The notes: generated from the sequence alone by a model not told the origin. Counted from the stretch's first letter, positions 36,056 to 45,498 are shown. The stretch is DNA of 64,000 nt from Zoogloea sp035335645 (GCA_035335645.1 DAOQMM010000004.1:15388-79387), one strand, 5' to 3'. A program made the numbers and translations.

Positions 36056-37612
36056 TCACGCGACCTTGGCCAGCAACAACCAGACGGTCATCGCCCCGAA
36101 CAGCCCCACCAGGGCACCTACTCCGCCGAGGAACACGATGCGGCCGCGACGTTGCGTGCCCATCCGCTCGGGGTCCGCGATCATGCTCACCGCGCCGAGA
36201 ACCGGCAGACCGGTGACATCGCGCAGAACCTGCATGTCGGTGAACACGGGACGGATCTGACTCATCATGAAGCTCACGACAGCGCCCAGCAGCAACGCCG
36301 CCAAGCCGGCACCCGGCATCAGCAGCAGGCGGTTGGGGGCCGCGGGCTTGCTCGGCAAGGTCGGTGGATCGATCAGGCGGAAGTCCGCGACACCCGAGGT
36401 CGCCCCCATTTCCACGGCCATGGTGGCCGACTCGCGGCGGGCCACGAGGGCGTCGTAGTTCTTCTTGTTGATGTCGTGGTCCCGGTTCAGCTGCGTGTAT
36501 TCGGCCTCGAGCTGCGGCACCATGCGCGACGCGGACGACAGATTCTGCTGGCGCGCCTCGTATTCCGACACGCGGGCCTTCAGGGACGCCACATTGGCTT
36601 CCGCCTCGGCTAGGGACATCTTCATCTGCTGGAACACCGGGTTGCTGTTGATCGACCCGACGGTGCTCGGCCCGGCCTTGCGCCGGGACTGGATTTCCTG
36701 ATTCTTCTGGGCTTCCAGCTGTTCGATCACCTTGCGCGTGCCGATCACGTCCGGATGTTGATCGGTATATTTCTGCAGCAGGGAATCCAGATTCTTCTTC
36801 TGGGCCTCGATGCGGCCATCGAGTTCAGGGACTGACACCGATGCGAGGGCGGAACTGCTGGGATTCTCCGGCAGCAGGACGGGATCCTCGCCTGCCAGTT
36901 GACGCTTCAGTGCGTCACGGGAATTCTCGGCTTCGCGCAGGGCGAGACGGGCCTGATTGAGCTGTTCGTTCACTTCGCCCATCTTCGAGAAATAATCCCG
37001 ACCGCCAGCCCCCATGGTGCTCAGATTGCGCAGTTTGAATTCCTTCAGGCGGTTTTCGGCCTCCTCGAGCTTCTGCTCGTAGGTCTTAATCTGCTCTTCG
37101 ATGAACTTGCGCGCCGTATCGGAATCCTTGCGCTTGTCGCCGAGACCGGACTCCACGAAGATCGAGACGAGGGACTGCACGACACGCTTGGCGCGTTCCG
37201 CGTTGGTGTCCTTGTAGGCCAGCGTGTAGATGTTGTCACGACCCGCCTCGCGGATCTCGAGGGCCTTGGTCACGCCGACGATCAGGGCCTCGCGCTCTTC
37301 CTTGGTCTTGACGGCCAGGTCCAGGTCGGCCATGCGGATCAGCTTTTCCACGTTGGGGCGGCTGATCAGTGTGCGGGAAAGGATGTTGATCTGCTGTTCC
37401 ACGTTGGGCTGCACGGCAAGCCCCGACATCAGCGGCCGCAGGATGGACTGGGTATCCACGTAGACCCGCGCCGAAGACTCGTAGCGGTCGGGTAGCAGAT
37501 ACACCGTGGCGGCCGCAATCGGGCCGACGATCCACGCCGCCGCGAGCCCCCACCAGCGGTACAGCCACATGCCGCGGAGGATGACCGACAGCTGTCTTAA
37601 GATATCTTCCAT
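36056..37612 (-). CDS. Wzz-type chain-length determinant, exosortase A-associated
   Basis: The protein has 518 residues. It begins MEDILRQLSVILRGMWLYRWW with a membrane segment (residues 15-40), followed by YESSARVYVDTQSILRPLM, the Wzz motif. The region 160-400 is charged and heptad-like, predicted to be coiled coil (for example KFIEEQIKTYEQKLEEAENR). A C-terminal membrane segment starts near 430 and a second hydrophobic stretch ends the protein. It belongs to the PCP family and lies directly upstream of the kinase gene, as in bipartite BY-kinase systems. It should govern polymer length and activate the kinase. Confidence 0.93.
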   Translation of the reverse strand: MEDILRQLSVILRGMWLYRWWGLAAAWIVGPIAAATVYLLPDRYESSARVYVDTQSILRPLMSGLAVQPNVEQQINILSRTLISRPNVEKLIRMADLDLAVKTKEEREALIVGVTKALEIREAGRDNIYTLAYKDTNAERAKRVVQSLVSIFVESGLGDKRKDSDTARKFIEEQIKTYEQKLEEAENRLKEFKLRNLSTMGAGGRDYFSKMGEVNEQLNQARLALREAENSRDALKRQLAGEDPVLLPENPSSSALASVSVPELDGRIEAQKKNLDSLLQKYTDQHPDVIGTRKVIEQLEAQKNQEIQSRRKAGPSTVGSINSNPVFQQMKMSLAEAEANVASLKARVSEYEARQQNLSSASRMVPQLEAEYTQLNRDHDINKKNYDALVARRESATMAVEMGATSGVADFRLIDPPTLPSKPAAPNRLLLMPGAGLAALLLGAVVSFMMSQIRPVFTDMQVLRDVTGLPVLGAVSMIADPERMGTQRRGRIVFLGGVGALVGLFGAMTVWLLLAKVA

Positions 37613-37630
37613 CAGGAATTTCCGGTAGCG

Positions 37631-37654
37631 CTCCCCGGCCTGCCGGCCAGGGAG
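37631..37654 (-). other. Intercistronic hairpin between export-lipoprotein and Wzz-like genes
   Basis: The 24-base sequence CTCCC-c-GGCC-tgcc-GGCC-a-GGGAG forms a GC-rich stem with one mismatch and a four-base loop. No T-run follows on the minus strand, so it is not an intrinsic terminator. It could protect the upstream mRNA segment or attenuate the ribosome. Confidence 0.6.
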
Positions 37655-37670
37655 TCAGACATGAGAACGA

Positions 37671-38276
37671 TCAGAACCAGCTCTGGGGGATGATCACAAC
37701 GTCGCCGGGCTTGACTTCGGCGTTGGCGGACACGTCGCCGCGCTTGATGAGGTCACGCAGACGCACGCCGTATTCGGCGTTGTTGTCGGAGGTCCGCAGG
37801 ATCTTGGCCCGGTTGCCGTCCGCGAAATCGGTCAGACCACCCACCGCGATCATCACGTCGAGGAGCGTCATCTTCTGCTTGTACGACAAGGTCTGCGGCC
37901 GGGCCACTTCGCCCACGACCCGCACCTGCTCGGCGTAAGGGCCGACAAAGTCGGTGACGATGACCGTGACGACCGGGTCCCGGATGTACTTGGAAAGCGC
38001 CTTTTCGATCTCGCGGGCAAGGGTGCTGGAGTCACGACCGGAGGCCGGCAGGTCTTCCACCAGCGGTGTCGTGATCTTGCCGTCGGGACGGACCGGCACC
38101 GTCATGGACAATTCGGGGTTGCGCCAGACCACGATGTTGACCTTGTCACCGGGGCCGATCAGATAGTTGTACTCGGGCGTGGTGGCTGTCGCCGGCGGAG
38201 GCGGCAGTTTGGTGGCGCAGCCCGTTGCAAGGACCACCGCCAGGGTCAGGAGACCCGTCGTCACGATGCGTTTCAT
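37671..38276 (-). CDS. Polysaccharide export lipoprotein (Wza-like), exosortase A-associated
   Basis: The protein has 201 residues, short compared with Wza (about 380). It begins with a lipoprotein signal, the lipobox being LATGC with C20. A polysaccharide-export domain follows: YLIGPGDKVNIVVWRNPELSM, then a SLBB-like part (VRVVGEVARPQTLSYKQKMTLLDVMIAVGGL). It is the outer-membrane or periplasmic secretin of the pathway. A ribosome site AGGGGAAG lies 6-7 bases before the ATG. As the first gene of the minus-strand train, it is preceded by the regulatory region at 38277-38468. Confidence 0.92.
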   Translation of the reverse strand: MKRIVTTGLLTLAVVLATGCATKLPPPPATATTPEYNYLIGPGDKVNIVVWRNPELSMTVPVRPDGKITTPLVEDLPASGRDSSTLAREIEKALSKYIRDPVVTVIVTDFVGPYAEQVRVVGEVARPQTLSYKQKMTLLDVMIAVGGLTDFADGNRAKILRTSDNNAEYGVRLRDLIKRGDVSANAEVKPGDVVIIPQSWF

Positions 38277-38468
38277 AGACTACTTCCCCTGTACATGGCC
38301 CTAAATCGGCCTGGAATGATAACGAGCGGATATTACGGCAGAGAACAGCGCTTCCCGGAGAAAAACGTCACGAGCAACAAAACCTTTAATGCACGTGCTA
38401 TTACATCCGGGTTGGGAAGCCTATCCAGCCGGCAAGCGGGCCATCGCGGCCCGCCCGGGGACGCCGGC
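38277..38468 (-). promoter_or_regulatory. 192-base leader upstream of the exopolysaccharide train
   Basis: This stretch is visibly less GC-rich than its neighbours between about 38320 and 38410, as expected of a promoter region. TATCAT on the minus strand (+ strand ATGATA at 38317-38322) is a plausible -10 box, but no good -35 box is at 17 bases. The 8-bp palindrome GCACGTGC at 38391-38398, flanked by TAAT and TATTA, is a candidate operator. Also present is the hairpin GCGGGCC-atcgc-GGCCCGC (38436-38454), which could end transcription of the DUF1302 gene although no T-run follows. Confidence 0.45.
38391..38398. promoter_or_regulatory. GCACGTGC palindrome, candidate operator
   Basis: A perfect 8-bp palindrome, about 115 bases upstream of the Wza-like start codon, with roughly symmetrical TAAT and TATTA flanks. 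The position upstream of the long train suits a transcription-factor site. The protein that would bind is unknown. Confidence 0.35.
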
Positions 38469-39776
38469 TCAGAACGACCAGCGGGCCTGCGTGTAGGCCC
38501 TGTCGCGCGTGTCGTACATGCCGAAGAGCCCGGTGGATTGGCCACCGAAGCTGTCCACGCCAAACACGACCTTGAGGTTGCGGCTCGCGGACCAGACGAG
38601 TTTGGGCCGGAACATGAAGTCGGTACGATTGACACTGGAGACGAACAGGGCTTCCGCCTCCCAGTTGTTGGAGAGCTTGGTGTTCAGCAGCACGCTGGCG
38701 CCGCCTTCGATCCGATCCTGACCGATTCGGGGGTCGAAATCCAGGTAACGCCGGGCGAAATACTGGAGATTCACACGCCCGTCCCGGAATGCGGGGATGT
38801 CCACCCCGACGACGTAATCCAGCGTGTTCTGGGCAATCAGACCGAAGTCTACGGTGGGATCGAGGGTGTTGAATTCGCGCCCGCGGGTCTGCACCAGTTC
38901 GCCCTTCAGCACAAAGGCGCCGAGATCCTTAGAGACCGTGCCGCCCGCCTGACTGATGCGCAGGTGACGCGGCTCGAACACCGGAGAAGTGATGCTGCCC
39001 AGACGGAAGAAGGTCTGCGAAACGTCCATGCTGCGATAGTAGAAGCCGGACACATCCCAGCCTGCGGCAAGGGTGGACAGCCTCCCGCCCCAGTTGGTAT
39101 TGCCCAGGGAATTGGACGGTTTGACCTCCCCCAGCACCGGCACGCCGGCCGGGATCGGATAGAACTCCGCGCCAGGCTTGCCGATCCGGTCATAGGACGG
39201 CACCGGGATCCAGATCAGCTCGGCGTGGGTATCGCCGAAGTAGTACTCGCCCCGCGCCGCCCACTGCGGAATCCGCAACTGGTCGAAATCGGGCAGGTAA
39301 AACGTCCGCAGATCCCGCGCAGACACGACATCGGCGAAGAACAGTCCGACCATCTCGCCCCACACGATGTGCTGACGGCCGAGACGCACATCCACATCAC
39401 CGACCGAGAAGTCCACATAGGTCTCGCGCAGATCGAAGCCCAGTTGCTGATCACGACGCACCGCATCCGGGTAGAACCCATTGTCGATGGCGAACACCGC
39501 GTCGGCGTCCGCCCGACCCGAGATCTTCCACTTCAGACCAGCGCTGCCACCGGTCGCCCCCAATTCCAGACGCGAGCGGGCCATGGACCAGTGCTCGGGG
39601 CTGGCATAGGTGCGCGCCAGGTCGAACTGCAGCACACCCGTCGTGCGTGCCCCCTCGTCCGCCACATCCAGGCCCGCATCGTCCCCTTCTTCATCAGCGT
39701 GGACAGGCGTGCCGGTGCACAGGGCCAGTGCGGCCAGAAGCGCCGCGGCATTGCGGGCGAGCGTCGTCGTTTTCAT
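38469..39776 (-). CDS. DUF1302-family outer-membrane beta-barrel protein
   Basis: The ATG at 39776 (MKTTTLARN) is preferred over TTG at 39785; a GGAG element lies upstream. The product has 435 residues. The signal peptide ends near PVHADEEG. The family signature is visible in VRLGRQHIVWGEMVGLFFADVV and AELIWIPVPSYDRIGKPG. The protein ends ARWSF with a terminal aromatic residue, suiting an outer-membrane barrel. It follows the ABC ATPase gene and is probably in the same operon. DUF1302 members accompany ABC and RND systems and may form a channel. Substrate unknown. Confidence 0.85.
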   Translation of the reverse strand: MKTTTLARNAAALLAALALCTGTPVHADEEGDDAGLDVADEGARTTGVLQFDLARTYASPEHWSMARSRLELGATGGSAGLKWKISGRADADAVFAIDNGFYPDAVRRDQQLGFDLRETYVDFSVGDVDVRLGRQHIVWGEMVGLFFADVVSARDLRTFYLPDFDQLRIPQWAARGEYYFGDTHAELIWIPVPSYDRIGKPGAEFYPIPAGVPVLGEVKPSNSLGNTNWGGRLSTLAAGWDVSGFYYRSMDVSQTFFRLGSITSPVFEPRHLRISQAGGTVSKDLGAFVLKGELVQTRGREFNTLDPTVDFGLIAQNTLDYVVGVDIPAFRDGRVNLQYFARRYLDFDPRIGQDRIEGGASVLLNTKLSNNWEAEALFVSSVNRTDFMFRPKLVWSASRNLKVVFGVDSFGGQSTGLFGMYDTRDRAYTQARWSF

Positions 39777-39781
39777 AGGAT

Positions 39782-40528
<747 letters not shown>

Positions 40529-40570
40529 GTACGCGCTGCACTATGTTGTTTGCTTGCGAAGGATAACACC

Positions 40571-41356
40571 GTGACCCCTCAAAATCCCCTCTGGCCCCGC
40601 CGGAATCTGCTCTTCCGCCTCCTGCCGGCAGCCCTGCTGGCCCTTTCCAGCCTGCCCATCCATGCGGAAGACGACGAATTCGCGAAAAACCTCGTCGCCA
40701 AGGCCGATGAAGTGCGCTTTCCCCGCGAAGGATTCCAGGTGGACATCATCGTGGATTCGACGAGCCCGGGCGAAGATCCGGACCAGCACAAGTACCGGAT
40801 TCTATCCAAAGGCAATGAGAACACGATTGTGCAGACCCTCGAGCCGGCGTCCGATCGGGGCCAGGCCATGCTGATGCGGGGCCGCGACCTGTGGGTCTAT
40901 CTGCCCAATGTCTCGCAGCCGGTGCGTCTGTCCCTCGCCCAGCGTCTGACGGGACAGGTCGCCAACGGCGATCTGGCGCGCGCCAACTTCGCCGGTGACT
41001 ATGATCCGAAGCTGTTACGGACTGACACGCTGGATGGCGACAAGGTGCACGTCCTGGAACTGCGTGCCAACGACCGCAGCGTCACCTACAGCAAGGTGCT
41101 CTACTGGGTGCGCGCCTCCAACAATTACCCGGTCAGGGCCGAGTTCTACTCGGCCTCCGACCGCTTGATGAAGACCTGTCGCTTCGAGAAGTACCAGACC
41201 CTGGGCGGTCGTGCCCGCCCAACCCAGCTGATCATGGAGGACGCACTGCGCAAGGGCGACATGTCGGTCCTGCATTACTCGCACATGGCGCTCAAGGATC
41301 TGCCGGACCGCATTTTCACCAAGCAGTACATGGACAAACTGAATCGGGTCGATTAA
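40571..41356 (+). CDS. LolA-like outer-membrane lipoprotein-sorting protein
   Basis: The start is GTG at 40571; the upstream open frame is inside the divergent ABC gene. The product has 261 residues. A signal peptide ends at SLPIHAEDD. The mature part resembles LolA-like folds that enclose lipid: EGFQVDIIVDST, AMLMRGRDLWVYLPNVSQPVRLS and LYWVRASNNYPVRAEFYS. It is a periplasmic carrier of the group annotated as outer-membrane lipoprotein-sorting proteins. Its genomic partner genes are the ABC ATPase and the DUF1302 protein. The cargo is unknown; hopanoids, lipids and lipoproteins are possible. Confidence 0.82.
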   Translation: MTPQNPLWPRRNLLFRLLPAALLALSSLPIHAEDDEFAKNLVAKADEVRFPREGFQVDIIVDSTSPGEDPDQHKYRILSKGNENTIVQTLEPASDRGQAMLMRGRDLWVYLPNVSQPVRLSLAQRLTGQVANGDLARANFAGDYDPKLLRTDTLDGDKVHVLELRANDRSVTYSKVLYWVRASNNYPVRAEFYSASDRLMKTCRFEKYQTLGGRARPTQLIMEDALRKGDMSVLHYSHMALKDLPDRIFTKQYMDKLNRVD

Positions 41357-41362
41357 CCCGAT
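41343..41362. terminator. Small hairpin overlapping the LolA-like stop codon
   Basis: ATCGGGT (41343-41349) and ACCCGAT (41356-41362) form a 7-bp stem with a six-base loop between two convergent genes. There is no T-run on either strand, so termination here is possible but unproven. Confidence 0.3.
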
Positions 41363-41370
41363 GCGCCCCT

Positions 41371-42057
41371 TCAGGCCAGCGTGACAGGGGCTTCCCCGGC
41401 GGGCGGAGCGATGCGAGGCAGGCCGGCGTACAGCGCCTGCCGCAATGCCTCGGCACCGCCCGCCGGTTCGTCGAGATCCAGCCTGCGCACCACGCCGGCA
41501 ATCCGCAGGTCGGCGCCGTCCGCATCGACACCCAGGATGGTCACGCCGGCCGGCGCAGTGCGCGCCAATTCGGCGGTCAGCTCGCGCTCCACGGTGGCAG
41601 TTGGCTGCCAGCCCGTCGCAGGCGCGTCACACCAGCCCATGCGCGCGAAGCCTCCGATCAGACGTACGCGCTCGATGCCCATCCGGAAGAAGCGGAAATC
41701 CCCGAGCTGCAGATAATCTGCCGCTTCCGGCCGGTAGGACAGATAACGTTCGCGCGCCGCGGGCTCGAGATCGCAGGGCACGACATGCCCCATGAGGGTC
41801 GCCCGCGGCTGCTCGAGGGGCGACGTCGAGGTTTCCGCCACCAGCAGACTGGCCCGTGAATCGGCCAGCAGATTGCGGGTGTGTTCGGCCAGAGCACTGA
41901 TCAGGAAGAGCGGCGCGCCACCACCATCCAGGGCGTAAGGCAACAAGGTGACAAAAGGGTAGCCCGGCATCGTCACCGACCGGGTTCCAAGCGCGCCCTG
42001 ATTGCAGGACCGCAGGAGCGCCCGGACTTCCCGCGGATCGACTTGAGTCACGCCCAC
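41371..42057 (-). CDS. HugZ-like pyridoxamine-5'-phosphate-oxidase-fold protein
   Basis: The protein has 228 residues. The first 150 residues form a split-barrel flavin or heme-binding domain: LGTRSVTMPGYPFVTLLPYALD, followed by ISALAEHTRNLLADSRASLLV, with ATLMGHVV. The last 80 residues match DUF2470, which is fused to this domain in HugZ-like heme utilisation proteins. It may act on heme or as an FMN-binding oxidoreductase. It is preceded by rlmB with a one-base gap, so it may be transcribed with rnr and rlmB, but this is not a known conserved pairing. I keep the symbol blank because heme oxygenation is not shown. Confidence 0.82.
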   Translation of the reverse strand: MGVTQVDPREVRALLRSCNQGALGTRSVTMPGYPFVTLLPYALDGGGAPLFLISALAEHTRNLLADSRASLLVAETSTSPLEQPRATLMGHVVPCDLEPAARERYLSYRPEAADYLQLGDFRFFRMGIERVRLIGGFARMGWCDAPATGWQPTATVERELTAELARTAPAGVTILGVDADGADLRIAGVVRRLDLDEPAGGAEALRQALYAGLPRIAPPAGEAPVTLA

Positions 42058-42058
42058 C

Positions 42059-42805
42059 TCAGGCGCCCCGCTGGCGGCGTGTCTCGAACAGACAGATCCC
42101 GCTCGCCACCGACACGTTCAGGCTTTCGACGGAGCCGTACATGGGAATCCTCACCAGCTCGTCGCAGGTTTCGCGCGTGAGCCGACGCAGACCGTCTCCT
42201 TCAGCGCCCAGTACCCAGGCCACGGACGCCTTCTGCTCCACCTCGTAAAGGGATTTGTCCGCCTCGCCCGCCGTACCAAGCACCCACACGCCGGCTTCCT
42301 GCATCTCCCGCAAGGCGCGGGCCAGATTGGTGACGGTGATGTAAGGCACGGTGTCCGCCGCACCGCTCGCCACCTTGACGGCCGTGGCGTTGAGGCCGAC
42401 CGCCCGGTCTTTGGGCGCAATGACCGCGTGGGCACCGGCAGCGTCCGCCACCCGCAGGCAGGCACCCAGATTATGGGGATCCTGGATGCCGTCCAGGACC
42501 AGCAGGAGGGCTGCGCCGTCGAGGCTGTCGAGCAGGTCCGGCAGCATGACCTCCCGCCGCCGGCCATCGATGCGCGCGACAACGCCCTGATGACGGCGCG
42601 TGCCGACCATCTTGTCGAGACGTTCGCCTTCGGAGGGAATCAGGCGCACACCCAGTTGCTCGGCCTGACGGAGGAAGTCCCGCGCGCGGCCGTCCGAACG
42701 CTGGGCGTCGATGTAGATTTCGAAAACCGCTTCCGGATCGTGACGCAGCTTGGCCAGGACCGCGTGAAAACCATAGATGAGACGGGAACTGGCGGATTCA
42801 GACAC
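42059..42805 (-). CDS. rlmB: 23S rRNA (guanosine-2'-O-)-methyltransferase RlmB
   Basis: The GTG at 42805 overlaps the end of rnr by eight bases (rnr stop at 42798-42800) and gives 248 residues, the normal size. It is a SpoU-family methyltransferase with an N-terminal L30e-like substrate-binding domain (LIYGFHAVLAKL) and the C-terminal knot: LDGIQDPHNLGA, GAEGDGLRR and SLNVSVASGICLFE. It methylates G2251 of 23S rRNA using S-adenosylmethionine. The rnr-rlmB pair is conserved in beta- and gammaproteobacteria, which supports the assignment. Confidence 0.95.
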   Translation of the reverse strand: MSESASSRLIYGFHAVLAKLRHDPEAVFEIYIDAQRSDGRARDFLRQAEQLGVRLIPSEGERLDKMVGTRRHQGVVARIDGRRREVMLPDLLDSLDGAALLLVLDGIQDPHNLGACLRVADAAGAHAVIAPKDRAVGLNATAVKVASGAADTVPYITVTNLARALREMQEAGVWVLGTAGEADKSLYEVEQKASVAWVLGAEGDGLRRLTRETCDELVRIPMYGSVESLNVSVASGICLFETRRQRGA

Positions 42806-45374
42806 GGGATTTCGCTTTCTTCTTGGTGCCGCCGGCTGCGCGCTTGGACGGGCCGGTGGAGGTGGAAGCCCGTGATCCGGCAGGCTTGGAGGACGTCTTG
42901 GTCGGCTTGGAGGGTTTCGATGCCTTGGCGGCCTTGGACGGTTTGGCGGCCTTGGACGTTTGCACCGACTTGGCAGGCTTGACCGGCGAACCGCCCGCAT
43001 CCCCGGTCTTCGAGGCCGACCGAGCCCGACGCGGCGCGGTCTGGACCGGTGACTCCGGGGACACGATCGGGGCCATGACCTCGGCACCCGCAGTCCCATT
43101 GGCCACACGCCGGCGCCGGGCTGGCGCGGGCGTCTCGGCGGCGGCATCACCGCGCTCGGCCTCGGGCTGCCGGGCTGGCAGTGGGCCTTCGAGCAGGCGG
43201 AAGTCGATCTTCCCGGCTTCCATGTTCACCCGCACCAGTTGCACGCGCACCCGGTCCGACAGTCGATAACGCTTGCCGGTCCGCTCGCCGACCAGGGTGT
43301 GATGGGCATCGTCGAAGTGATAGTAGTCGTTACCCAGGTCAGAGATGTGCACCAGGCCTTCGACGAACACGTCATCCAGGGCGACGAAGAGGCCGAAGGG
43401 CACGACGGCGGACACACTGCCGATGAACTCCTCGCCGATGCGGTCACGCATGTAGTAGCACTTGAGCCAGTTCTCCACGTCCCGGTCGGCCTCGTCGGCC
43501 CGTCGCTCGGTCATGGAGCAATGCAGGCCGATGGCCTCCCACTCGCCCGATTCCTGCGGCGGCTGATAGCGTTCGCCGGTGAGCACCGCCTTGATGGCAC
43601 GGTGGACCAACAGGTCAGGGTAGCGCCGGATCGGTGACGTGAAATGGGTGTAGGCCTCGTAGGCCAGCCCGAAGTGCCCCAGATTGTCCGGGCTGTAAAC
43701 GGCCTGGCGCAGGGAGCGCAGCATGACCGTCTGGAGCAGTTGCAGGTCCGGCCGGCCCTGCAGGCTGGCCAGCAGCCGCGCGTAATCGCCCGCGTGGGGA
43801 TCGTCGCCGCCGGGGAGCTGAAGTCCGAAGGATCCCAGGAATTCCCGCAATTTCACGAGCTTTTCGGGCGTCGGGCCTTCATGGACCCGGTACAGCGCCG
43901 GATGCTCGTGGCGCTGCAGGAACTCCGACGCGCACACGTTGGCGGCCAGCATGCACTCTTCGATCAGGCGATGGGCATCGTTGCGGCTTTCGGGCACGAT
44001 CTTCTCGATCTTGCCTTGATCATCGAAGATCATCCGCGTTTCCTGCGTTTCAAAATCGATCGCACCCCGCTTGGCCCGCGCCTTGAGGAGCACCCGGAAC
44101 AGCTTGTCCAGGTTCTGCAGATGGGGCAGCAAGGCACCGACGGTCTCCAGCGCCGCCGGATCCTGATCGTAAAGGGCAGCCGCCACCTGGGTGTAGGTGA
44201 GCCGCGCGTGGGAGAACATCACCGCCGGATAGAAGCGGAACTGCTTGATCGTGCCGGTCTGGGTGATGGCCATGTCGCACACCATGCACAGGCGCTCCAC
44301 CTGCGGGTTGAGCGAACACAGGCCGTTGGAGAGCTTCTCCGGCAGCATCGGGATGACCCGCCGCGGGAAATACACCGAGTTGCCCCGCTCGTAAGCCGAA
44401 TCGTCCAGGGCCGAGCCGGGGCGCACGTAGTGGGAGACATCCGCGATCGCCACCACCAGCCGGAAACCCCGTCCCTGGCGCTCGCAATAGACGGCGTCGT
44501 CAAAGTCACGGGCGGTTTCGCCGTCGATGGTCACCAGCGGCAGGCCGGTGATGTCCTCGCGGCCCTTCCAGTCGGTCTTGCGCACCTTGTCCGGCAGGCG
44601 CCGGGTCTGCTCCTTGGCGGCGGACGGGAACTCGAAAGGCAACTCGTGCTTGCGCAGGGCGATCTCGATTTCCATGCCGGGATCGGCGTAATTGCCCAGC
44701 ACCTCGACGACGCGCCCGACAGGCTGGGCGTAGCGGGTCGGCTGCTGGACCAGTTCCACCACCACGACCTGACCGGCCGTCACCTTGGCCTTGCCAGCGG
44801 AGGCGAGCAGGATTTCCTGGGCGATGCGACGGTTTTCCGGCACCACCAGCGTGACCCCGTTCTCCACAAGCACGCGCCCGACGATGCGGGTGTTGGCCCG
44901 CTCGAGCACCTCGACGAGCTTGCCTTCGGGCCGCCCGCGCCGGTCGGTGCCAGCAATGCGCACAAGGGCCCGATCACCATGCAGCACCTCGCGCATCTCG
45001 TTGGGGCCGAGGAAGATGTCCTGCCCTTCCCCGTCCGGCACTAGAAAACCGTAGCCGTCCGGATGGCCCTGGACCGTCCCACGGATCAGATCCGCCTTGT
45101 TCGGCAGCAGGTAGGCATTGCGCCGGTTGCGCACCAGCTGACCATCCCGCTCCATGGCGAAGAGACGGCGTTCGAAGAATTCGCGCTCATGGGACGCGAT
45201 GTCCATGGCATCGACGAGGTCAGCCAGGCTCAGGGGCACGCCGCGGTCGGCGAGCACCTGTTCGATGAACTCCCGACTCGGGAGGGGAAATTCGTAAGTT
45301 GCCACTTCCCGCTCGTAAAACGGGTCGCTGCGGCGGAATGCACTCAGTTTTTTGGGTGTCTTGGGTTTAGGCAT
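42798..45374 (-). CDS. rnr: Ribonuclease R
   Basis: The protein has 858 residues. It has an N-terminal helical part, cold-shock domains (GYGFLVPDGEGQDIF), the RNB catalytic signature DGETARDFDDAV at residues 284-295, and an S1 domain (GSVSAVVPFGLFVALDDVFVE...). The tail from about residue 730 is Lys/Ala/Ser/Pro-rich with repeated KPSK and KASKPSK units, as in other RNase R enzymes, and likely binds ribosomal RNA. It is a processive 3'-5' exonuclease for structured RNA. The ATG lies directly at the promoter of the divergent tRNA gene. Confidence 0.96.
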   Translation of the reverse strand: MPKPKTPKKLSAFRRSDPFYEREVATYEFPLPSREFIEQVLADRGVPLSLADLVDAMDIASHEREFFERRLFAMERDGQLVRNRRNAYLLPNKADLIRGTVQGHPDGYGFLVPDGEGQDIFLGPNEMREVLHGDRALVRIAGTDRRGRPEGKLVEVLERANTRIVGRVLVENGVTLVVPENRRIAQEILLASAGKAKVTAGQVVVVELVQQPTRYAQPVGRVVEVLGNYADPGMEIEIALRKHELPFEFPSAAKEQTRRLPDKVRKTDWKGREDITGLPLVTIDGETARDFDDAVYCERQGRGFRLVVAIADVSHYVRPGSALDDSAYERGNSVYFPRRVIPMLPEKLSNGLCSLNPQVERLCMVCDMAITQTGTIKQFRFYPAVMFSHARLTYTQVAAALYDQDPAALETVGALLPHLQNLDKLFRVLLKARAKRGAIDFETQETRMIFDDQGKIEKIVPESRNDAHRLIEECMLAANVCASEFLQRHEHPALYRVHEGPTPEKLVKLREFLGSFGLQLPGGDDPHAGDYARLLASLQGRPDLQLLQTVMLRSLRQAVYSPDNLGHFGLAYEAYTHFTSPIRRYPDLLVHRAIKAVLTGERYQPPQESGEWEAIGLHCSMTERRADEADRDVENWLKCYYMRDRIGEEFIGSVSAVVPFGLFVALDDVFVEGLVHISDLGNDYYHFDDAHHTLVGERTGKRYRLSDRVRVQLVRVNMEAGKIDFRLLEGPLPARQPEAERGDAAAETPAPARRRRVANGTAGAEVMAPIVSPESPVQTAPRRARSASKTGDAGGSPVKPAKSVQTSKAAKPSKAAKASKPSKPTKTSSKPAGSRASTSTGPSKRAAGGTKKKAKSRV

Positions 45375-45401
45375 TGACAGGGATGATTGCTCTTCTATAA
45401 T
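45374..45401 (+). promoter_or_regulatory. Consensus sigma-70 promoter of tRNA-Leu
   Basis: TTGACA (45374-45379) and TATAAT (45396-45401) are both perfect and 16 bases apart. Transcription should begin near 45408, just before the tRNA. The -35 box touches the rnr start codon on the other strand, so polymerase binding here could interfere with rnr expression. Confidence 0.92.
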
Positions 45402-45413
45402 GGCGTCTTCGTT

Positions 45414-45498
45414 GCCCAGATGGCGAAATTGGTAGACGCGCTAGTTTCAGGTACTAGTGCCGCGAGGCGTGGAGGTTCGAGTCCTCTTCTGGGCACCA
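45414..45498 (+). tRNA. tRNA-Leu (anticodon CAG)
   Basis: The acceptor stem GCCCAGA (45414-45420) pairs with TCTGGGC (45488-45494), followed by A73 and an encoded CCA at 45496-45498. The anticodon arm is CTAGT-TTCAGGT-ACTAG, with anticodon CAG for CUG leucine codons, the dominant Leu codon in GC-rich genomes. A long variable arm (about TGCCGCGAGGCGT) marks a class II tRNA. The T arm carries TTCGAGT. The gene is 85 bases with CCA. Confidence 0.97.

Noticed and set aside
38277..38468. Sigma-54 (-24/-12) promoter in front of the export genes
   Set aside because: GG and GC pairs were found, but their spacing was 7 or 8 bases and not the required 10, so no sigma-54 site is claimed.
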